DNA of 10,388 nucleotides from positions 1-10,388 of the forward strand of contig REGF01000034.1 in assembly GCA_003702465.1 (NCBI GenBank). Direction: 5' to 3'. Under the pieces are notes generated by a model. The model had not been told where the DNA came from. It made no database searches and saw only the letters and a program-made list of their open reading frames with translations. Source of the stretch: Candidatus Nitrosomarinus sp. GTDB lineage: Archaea > Thermoproteota > Nitrososphaeria > Nitrososphaerales > Nitrosopumilaceae. Both the position numbers and the translations under genes were made by a program. Shown here one piece after another: positions 4,723-10,388 of this stretch. How positions within the stretch are numbered: the stretch's first letter is position 1; the number at the start of each line of letters is the position of its first letter.

Positions 4723-6286
4723 TTATAGTTCGATTGTATTTCACACCAAATCTATGAGTTTCATCTCTAGCATGTTGTAAAATTTGTAATGACTTTTTAT
4801 TTTTTGGAATAATAACAGGGTTTCTAGTTTTTGGGAGATAAACTTCTTCATTTTCTTTTGCCAAAGAAACGCAAGGTAATTTCAAACCAAGAGATTCTAA
4901 AGACTTCAAAGCAGCATTCAATTGACCCTTTCCACCATCTATTAAAATCAAATCAGGTAAATCAGAACCATCTTCTAGTAATCTATAATATCTTCTTTTG
5001 ATGACTTCACCAATCATTGCAAAATCATCTCTACCCTGAATTGTTTTGATTTTGAATTTTCTATATCCAGATTTGTTTGGAACACCATCAAGGAAGCTAG
5101 ACATGGAGCCTACTGCAAATTCAGCACCATGATTTGAGATATCAAAACATTCAATGTTATTAGGTAAAGTAGGCAAATGCAAAAGTTCCTGTAATTCCAC
5201 TAATGCAGGATTGGCACCTTTTGAATGAATTAGTTTGATATTTTTTAAAATTAAATTCATAATATCTTGTTTTTTTCCACGTGTAGGAATCATAATTTTT
5301 ACAGTAAATCCAGATTGTTCAGACAGTAATGATTCTAGTAATTTATGATTTTCAGGAATTTCACTAACAATAATGAATTTAGGAATTTTATGAGTTGAAT
5401 AATACTGATAAAGAAAATTTGAAAATGAGTTATCACCAACTAAATCAAAAAAGAACTTATCACTATCACGAATTACACCATTAATCATTCTAAAATTCAT
5501 GATTGTGGCAGTTTGTTCTTTTATTCCAATACCAAAGTACTCTTCATCAGAATTTTCAACATATTCCATTTTTTGTTTGGTTTGAAGACTTCCAAGTCGA
5601 ATCAACGTATCACGAATATCTTTAGCACGCTCAAATTGTTGGGATTCTGCAGCCTGATGCATTTCATCTTCTAATTTTTTTGTAAAAATTTTAGTATCGT
5701 TTTTACCTTTTAGGACATCTTCTAATTTTTTAACATGATCAGGATATTTTTCTTGTGCCTCTTTAAATTCACATGGACCCTCACAATTACCCAAATGATA
5801 TTCCAAACAAACTTTTTTTGGTAATGTTTTACAGATTCTAATTTGAAATGCTTTTCTCAAAGTTCCAATTGTAAGTAACTTAGAACTACCTTGAGTGAAT
5901 GGACCATAAAATTTTCCTTTACCTAAAAATTTTCCATCCCTAGTTCTTCTAGCTACTAATAATCTAGGATATTTTTCATCAGAAACTCGCAAGTAAGTAT
6001 ATCGTTGTTGATCTTTTAATTCAATATTAAATCTTGGACGATATTTTTTGATCATATTTGATTCTAAAAGAAAAGCTTCACTTTCATTATCAGTTAAAAC
6101 AAATTCAATATCAGAAATATTTTCAACTAATTTCTGAGTTTTGTAATTCTGATTTTTGTTAAAATATGAACGCACACGATTTTTGAGATTTTTTGCTTTT
6201 CCAATGTAAATAATTTTTTCATCAGAATCTTTCATCAAATAAATTCCAGGATTTTGAGGAATTGTTATTTTAGAAATATCAATCAT
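4703..6286 (-). CDS. uvrC: UvrC excinuclease subunit, without C-terminal helix-hairpin-helix domain
   Basis: UvrC makes the 3' and 5' incisions around a DNA lesion bound by UvrB. In this 527-residue protein the GIY-YIG nuclease is at about 10-90: G14-I15-Y16, Y27-I28-G29, R37 and E75. Four cysteines (C152, C160, C168, C172) match the iron-sulfur cluster ligands described for bacterial UvrC. A UVR motif that contacts UvrB is at about 200-235. The RNase H-like 5' nuclease carries D382 (FDISN), D450 (LIDGGKGQL) and H511 (RDETHRF), the expected DDH triad. The protein ends 16 residues after H511 and has no (HhH)2 domain, which E. coli UvrC (610 residues) has. The stop TAG is followed directly by the convergent cupredoxin gene, so nothing has been cut off nearby. 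The start overlaps the end of uvrA by 8 bases, implying translational coupling. Confidence 0.95.
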   Translation of the reverse strand: MIDISKITIPQNPGIYLMKDSDEKIIYIGKAKNLKNRVRSYFNKNQNYKTQKLVENISDIEFVLTDNESEAFLLESNMIKKYRPRFNIELKDQQRYTYLRVSDEKYPRLLVARRTRDGKFLGKGKFYGPFTQGSSKLLTIGTLRKAFQIRICKTLPKKVCLEYHLGNCEGPCEFKEAQEKYPDHVKKLEDVLKGKNDTKIFTKKLEDEMHQAAESQQFERAKDIRDTLIRLGSLQTKQKMEYVENSDEEYFGIGIKEQTATIMNFRMINGVIRDSDKFFFDLVGDNSFSNFLYQYYSTHKIPKFIIVSEIPENHKLLESLLSEQSGFTVKIMIPTRGKKQDIMNLILKNIKLIHSKGANPALVELQELLHLPTLPNNIECFDISNHGAEFAVGSMSSFLDGVPNKSGYRKFKIKTIQGRDDFAMIGEVIKRRYYRLLEDGSDLPDLILIDGGKGQLNAALKSLESLGLKLPCVSLAKENEEVYLPKTRNPVIIPKNKKSLQILQHARDETHRFGVKYNRTIRKNKIK

Positions 6287-9116
6287 TGTTTTTCAATAGA
6301 TTTTTGAGATATTTTCCAGTATAGCTTCCTGGAGATTTGGATACTTGTAACGGAGTTCCTTGAGCTACAATTTTTCCACCCTCATCACCTCCTTCAGGAC
6401 CCAAATCAATTAACCAATCAGAATTTTTGATTATATCCATATTGTGTTCAATTACAACCACAGTATTTCCCAAGTTAACTAATCTGTTTAATACATCTAA
6501 GAGTTTTTGAACATCTGCAAAATGCAACCCTGTAGTGGGTTCATCTAAAATATAGAGAGTCTTGCCTGTTCCACGCTTGGATAATTCTGAAGCAAGTTTT
6601 ACTCTTTGAGCCTCACCACCAGATAAAGTTGTAGATGACTGTCCAAGTTTGATATATCCCAAACCAACATCATAAACAGTTTGTAATTTTCTTTGTATTG
6701 AAGGAACATTTTCAAAGAAATTTAATGCTTCATAGACAGTCATTCCCAAGACATCTGAAATATTTTTTCCTTTATACAAAACAGAAAGTGTTTCAGAATT
6801 ATACCGTTTTCCTTTACATTCATCACATTTTACATAAACATCAGATAAAAATTGCATTTCAATTTGTTTAACTCCATCACCTTCACATGCAAAACATCTA
6901 CCATCTGCAACATTAAATGAAAATTGTCCTGGAGTGTAACCACGTTCTTTAGACAAAGGTGTGTTAGAATATAATTCTCTAATTGGAGTAAAAGCTCCAA
7001 TGTAAGTTGCAGGATTTGAACGAGGAGTTCTACCAATTGGAGATTGATCAATTGCAATTACTTTATCAATATTATCTAAACCAGTAATTTCCTTATGTGA
7101 ACCTGATCTAATATTTGATTTTGAAAAATGATTTTCAAGAGTTTTTAATAAAATATCATTTATCAGCGTAGATTTTCCTGAACCAGATACACCAGTTACA
7201 GATACGAATAATCCTAATGGGATTTCAACATCAATGTTTTTTAGATTATTTTCAGAAGCTTCTTTAATTATTAAAGAACCATCTTGTTTTCGAATTTTAT
7301 TTTTTAGGATAATCAATGAATCATCTTTAAGATAAGTTCCAGTAACAGATTTTGTTCCTTGGAGAATTTTTTTTATGGTTCCCTCAAATACAACGTTACC
7401 ACCATTTACTCCAGCACCAGGACCCAAATCAATAATCCAATCTGAATTTCGTATTACTTCTTCGTCATGCTCAACTACAAGGATAGTATTTCCTAGATTT
7501 CGTAGTTTTGTTAGCGTTTTAATGAGGCGTGAATTATCACGTTGATGTAATCCAATTGTAGGTTCATCTAAAACATACAAAACACCAGTAAGATTAGAAC
7601 CAATTTGAGTTGCCAATCGGATTCTTTGAGATTCTCCTCCGGATAAAGTGGAACTAAGTCGATTCAATGTCAGATAATTCAATCCAACATTCATCAAAAA
7701 CTCTAATCGTTCTTTAATTTCTTTAAGAATATCTTTTGCAATATGTTGTTCAGTATCGTTTAATTTTAGATTAGAGAAAAAGTCAAAACAATTTGTGATT
7801 GATAAATTACAGACATCCATTATCCCTAAATCATTTATTGTTACAGCCAAAGATTCGGGTTTTAGTTTTTTACCATTACATGAATTACATGGAGTATCTC
7901 GCATGAACTGTTTAAGCCATTCACGTTTAGATTCAGAATCGGTTTCAACAAAAACTCTTTGTAAGTTTGAAAGAACACCTTCAAAAGCATTAGTGTATTT
8001 CCAAGAGGAGTCACCAGATTTTGAACTATATTGAAAGTCAATTAAGTCAGAAGTTCCATGTAAAATAATTTCTAGATGTTTTGGTTTGATTTTTTCAATA
8101 GGAGTCATTAAATCAAATCCAAATTTTTCACCAACAGTTTTCAACGCTTGTCTTCTGAATGCAGAAAATCTTCCACTCCATGGAACTATTGCTCCATCCA
8201 AAATAGATTTAGATTTATCAGGAATAACTAAAGCAGCGTCAAATTCCATTTTAACACCTAAGCCATTACATGTTTTACACAATCCAAATGGAGAATTAAA
8301 AGAAAAATTTCGAGGTTCTAATTCACCAATTGTTAAACCACAATGAGGACAAGCATTATTTTGTGAAAAGATTTTTTCAGATTTTTCTGAAGAAATCATT
8401 ACTTCACCTTTTGATGCCTTAATTGCAGTTTGAATACCCTCAAAAATTCTTGATCTTTCGGATTTACTTGTTGAAATTCTATCGACAACGATTTCAATAT
8501 TATGCCATTTTTGCCTATCTAATGGAGGAATCCCATCATCTAGGCTCAAAATTTCACCATTTAGTCGGATTCTAGAATAGCCATCCTTCTTAATTTGTTC
8601 AAATAATTTCTCATAAGTTCCCTTTTTTCGCTGAATTATAGGAGATAGGATCAAGATATCTTGTCCCAAAAAATCTTTGAGAATAGAATCACATATCCTT
8701 TCTACAGATTGAGTGGAAATTTTTCTATTACAATTTACACAATGAGGAATTCCTATTCTAGCAAATAACAAACGCATGTAATCATAAATTTCAGTAGTGG
8801 TTCCTACAGTAGAACGAGGATTTTTACTGGTAGTTTTTTGTTGAATTGCAATTGCAGGAGAAAGTCCTTCAATTGAATCAACATCAGGTTTATCCATCAT
8901 TTCTAAAAATTGACGAGCATATGCAGACAATGATTCTACATATCTTCTTTGACCTTCAGCATAAATTGTATCAAATGCTAAAGTAGATTTTCCTGAACCA
9001 GACAAACCACTGATTATTACTAATTTATTTTTTGGAATATCAACATCTATATTTTTTAAATTATGATGACGAGCTCCACGAATTTTTAATTTGTTATCTA
9101 TCATTTCTAAATTCAA
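6279..9116 (-). CDS. uvrA: UvrA, DNA damage-sensing ABC ATPase
   Basis: UvrA dimers find bulky lesions and load UvrB. The 945-residue length is that of full bacterial UvrA (E. coli 940). The first ATPase half has Walker A GLSGSGKST (37-45), ABC signature LSGGESQRIRLA at about 490 and Walker B LYVLDEPTIGLH at about 511. The second half has GVSGSGKST at about 641, LSGGEAQRVKLA at about 829 and LYILDEPTTGLH at about 852. Zinc sites are intact: CPHC...CKTC at about 254-281 and CFAC...CDEC at about 740-766; two further CxxC pairs (CVNC, CNSC) are present. The start is uncertain: ATG at 9116 overlaps uvrB by 23 bases, and an in-frame ATG at 9104 gives MIDNKLKIRGAR, also a natural N terminus. It is the middle gene of a uvrB-uvrA-uvrC operon. 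Confidence 0.97.
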   Translation of the reverse strand: MNLEMIDNKLKIRGARHHNLKNIDVDIPKNKLVIISGLSGSGKSTLAFDTIYAEGQRRYVESLSAYARQFLEMMDKPDVDSIEGLSPAIAIQQKTTSKNPRSTVGTTTEIYDYMRLLFARIGIPHCVNCNRKISTQSVERICDSILKDFLGQDILILSPIIQRKKGTYEKLFEQIKKDGYSRIRLNGEILSLDDGIPPLDRQKWHNIEIVVDRISTSKSERSRIFEGIQTAIKASKGEVMISSEKSEKIFSQNNACPHCGLTIGELEPRNFSFNSPFGLCKTCNGLGVKMEFDAALVIPDKSKSILDGAIVPWSGRFSAFRRQALKTVGEKFGFDLMTPIEKIKPKHLEIILHGTSDLIDFQYSSKSGDSSWKYTNAFEGVLSNLQRVFVETDSESKREWLKQFMRDTPCNSCNGKKLKPESLAVTINDLGIMDVCNLSITNCFDFFSNLKLNDTEQHIAKDILKEIKERLEFLMNVGLNYLTLNRLSSTLSGGESQRIRLATQIGSNLTGVLYVLDEPTIGLHQRDNSRLIKTLTKLRNLGNTILVVEHDEEVIRNSDWIIDLGPGAGVNGGNVVFEGTIKKILQGTKSVTGTYLKDDSLIILKNKIRKQDGSLIIKEASENNLKNIDVEIPLGLFVSVTGVSGSGKSTLINDILLKTLENHFSKSNIRSGSHKEITGLDNIDKVIAIDQSPIGRTPRSNPATYIGAFTPIRELYSNTPLSKERGYTPGQFSFNVADGRCFACEGDGVKQIEMQFLSDVYVKCDECKGKRYNSETLSVLYKGKNISDVLGMTVYEALNFFENVPSIQRKLQTVYDVGLGYIKLGQSSTTLSGGEAQRVKLASELSKRGTGKTLYILDEPTTGLHFADVQKLLDVLNRLVNLGNTVVVIEHNMDIIKNSDWLIDLGPEGGDEGGKIVAQGTPLQVSKSPGSYTGKYLKNLLKNND

Positions 9117-10388
9117 TCTCCTTTTCTAATCTTTTTATTCTATCTCTACATTCAATTGCTTGTTCAAAATCTAAATCTTCAGAGAATTTTTTCATTTGCG
9201 CATCCAAATCAATCACATCATTTCGAAGATCATGTATGGATTTTAATTTTGATTCATCTAATTCAATTTCCTGTTCTGGAACAGATTTCATAATAGTTTT
9301 TGGTATGATTCCATGCTTTTCATTGTATAAAATTTGTTTTTTTCTACGACGGTTTGTTTCATTTACTGTATTTTTCATAGATTGGGTATGAGTATCAGCA
9401 TACATTATTACAGTACCAGTAGAATTTCTTGCAGCTCGACCACAAGTTTGAATCAGACTAGTAAAATTTCTCAAAAAACCTTCTTTATCAGCATCCAAAA
9501 TTGCAACTAGAGATACTTCAGGAATATCTAATCCTTCTCTAAGCAAATTAATTCCAACTAATACATCAAATTCACCTAAACGTAATTGTCGAATAATTTC
9601 AGTTCTTTGAAGACCGTCAATTTCAGAGTGCATATATCGTACCTTGACGTCTTTTTTTGAGAGATACTCAGCTAAATCTTCAGCCATCCGTTTTGTCAAA
9701 GTAGTGACCAATACACGCTCAGAATTTTTAGTTCTCTTGTGAATTTCATTAATTAAATCATCCATTTGATCTGTAGTTGGTCTAATTTCAATTTGAGGAT
9801 CTAGTAATCCTGTAGGACGAACTAATTGTTCAACAATTTTTGTAGAAGTTTTCTTTTCATAGTCAGAAGGAGTAGCGGATACAAAAATAGTATTTTCAAT
9901 ATATTCTTCAAATTCTTCAAATTTCAAAGGCCTATTATCATAAGCACTTGGCAATCTAAATCCATAGGTAACAAGTTTATCTTTTCTAGAATAATCACCT
10001 TTGTACATTCCATGTAATTGAGGTAAAGTAACGTGAGATTCATCGATTACTAAGAGATAATCATCACCAAAAAAATCCATCAAACAAAATGCCTTATCAC
10101 CTTGATTACGTCCATCAAAATGTCTAGAATAATTTTCTATACCAGAACAATAACCTAATTCTTCAATCATTTCTAAATCATAATTAGTTCTCATTTCAAG
10201 TCTTTGTTTTTCTAATTCATTTAATGTAGGTAAATGATGTTTTAATTCATCTCGGATTGATTTAACAGCTCTTTTTGTAACATCTCTAGCAATAAGATAA
10301 TGTTTTGCAGGGAAAATTATCATTTGATTAATTTTCTTTTTTTCTTTTAGAGATACATGATCAAGCATAGTAATTTTTTCTATTTCAT
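9094..10388 (-). CDS. uvrB: UvrB helicase-like repair subunit, C-terminal two thirds only
   Basis: UvrB receives damaged DNA from UvrA, verifies the lesion and recruits UvrC. The frame is open to the window edge (visible N-terminal residues EIEKITMLDHV), so the first third, with Walker A and the beta-hairpin, lies outside. Visible motifs: YDLEMIEELGYCSGIENYSR, Walker B/DESH at 10033-10044, SATP (motif III) at 9868-9879, HSEIDGLQR, the VGINLLREGLDIPEVSLVAI block, and motif VI GRAAR at 9428-9442. The last 35 or so residues form a UVR motif (FSEDLDFEQAIECRDRIKRL) that would pair with the UVR motif of UvrC. The stop lies inside the start of uvrA. An ATG at 10368 is internal, not the start. Confidence 0.96.
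   Translation of the reverse strand, partial: EIEKITMLDHVSLKEKKKINQMIIFPAKHYLIARDVTKRAVKSIRDELKHHLPTLNELEKQRLEMRTNYDLEMIEELGYCSGIENYSRHFDGRNQGDKAFCLMDFFGDDYLLVIDESHVTLPQLHGMYKGDYSRKDKLVTYGFRLPSAYDNRPLKFEEFEEYIENTIFVSATPSDYEKKTSTKIVEQLVRPTGLLDPQIEIRPTTDQMDDLINEIHKRTKNSERVLVTTLTKRMAEDLAEYLSKKDVKVRYMHSEIDGLQRTEIIRQLRLGEFDVLVGINLLREGLDIPEVSLVAILDADKEGFLRNFTSLIQTCGRAARNSTGTVIMYADTHTQSMKNTVNETNRRRKKQILYNEKHGIIPKTIMKSVPEQEIELDESKLKSIHDLRNDVIDLDAQMKKFSEDLDFEQAIECRDRIKRLEKEIEFRNDR

Noticed and set aside
7795..8346. Plus-strand frames inside uvrA (and similar ones inside uvrB, uvrC and citrate synthase)
   Set aside because: They lie fully antisense to genes with complete motifs and show no recognisable domain of their own.

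Overview
The window looks like chromosome from a Nitrosopumilus-like ammonia-oxidising archaeon (Thaumarchaeota/Nitrososphaerota). The basis is inference from several signs: strongly AT-rich DNA, A/T-rich TATA boxes about 25-30 bases upstream of start codons (leaderless genes), T-rich ends between convergent genes, an archaeal-type citrate synthase, and a membrane-anchored blue-copper protein of the kind these archaea use in place of cytochrome c. No mobile element, CRISPR array, rRNA or tRNA was seen.

Layout. Positions 1-249 hold the 3' end of a RidA/YjgF-family gene (+). It converges on a DHH/DHHA1 phosphoesterase (265-1452, -) that carries a long Lys/Ala-rich repeat tail at its N terminus, with a small unknown gene upstream on the same strand (1500-1691, -). 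Citrate synthase follows (about 1808-2971, +), ending two bases from a convergent small unknown gene (2974-3180, -). Positions 3257-3638 hold a frameshifted reading frame that resembles RNase HI but has lost catalytic residues. A 292-base non-coding stretch (3639-3930) contains two related hairpin/inverted-repeat elements and several short phased repeats. It precedes a secreted or membrane-anchored cupredoxin (3931-4683, +) whose copper domain sits on an alanine-rich stalk of about 100 residues. The right half (4703-10388, -) is a uvrB-uvrA-uvrC nucleotide excision repair operon with overlapping genes; uvrB runs off the window edge.

How the genes work together. UvrB, UvrA and UvrC form one repair pathway and are almost certainly co-transcribed. 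The other genes look like separate housekeeping units: imine/enamine detoxification (RidA), nucleotide or nucleic-acid phosphodiester hydrolysis (DHH), carbon entry to 2-oxoglutarate (citrate synthase) and electron transfer (cupredoxin). The least explained parts are the paired elements at 3639-3683 and 3838-3869, the decayed RNase H-like gene, the histone-H1-like tail of the DHH protein and the UvrC without a C-terminal helix-hairpin-helix domain.
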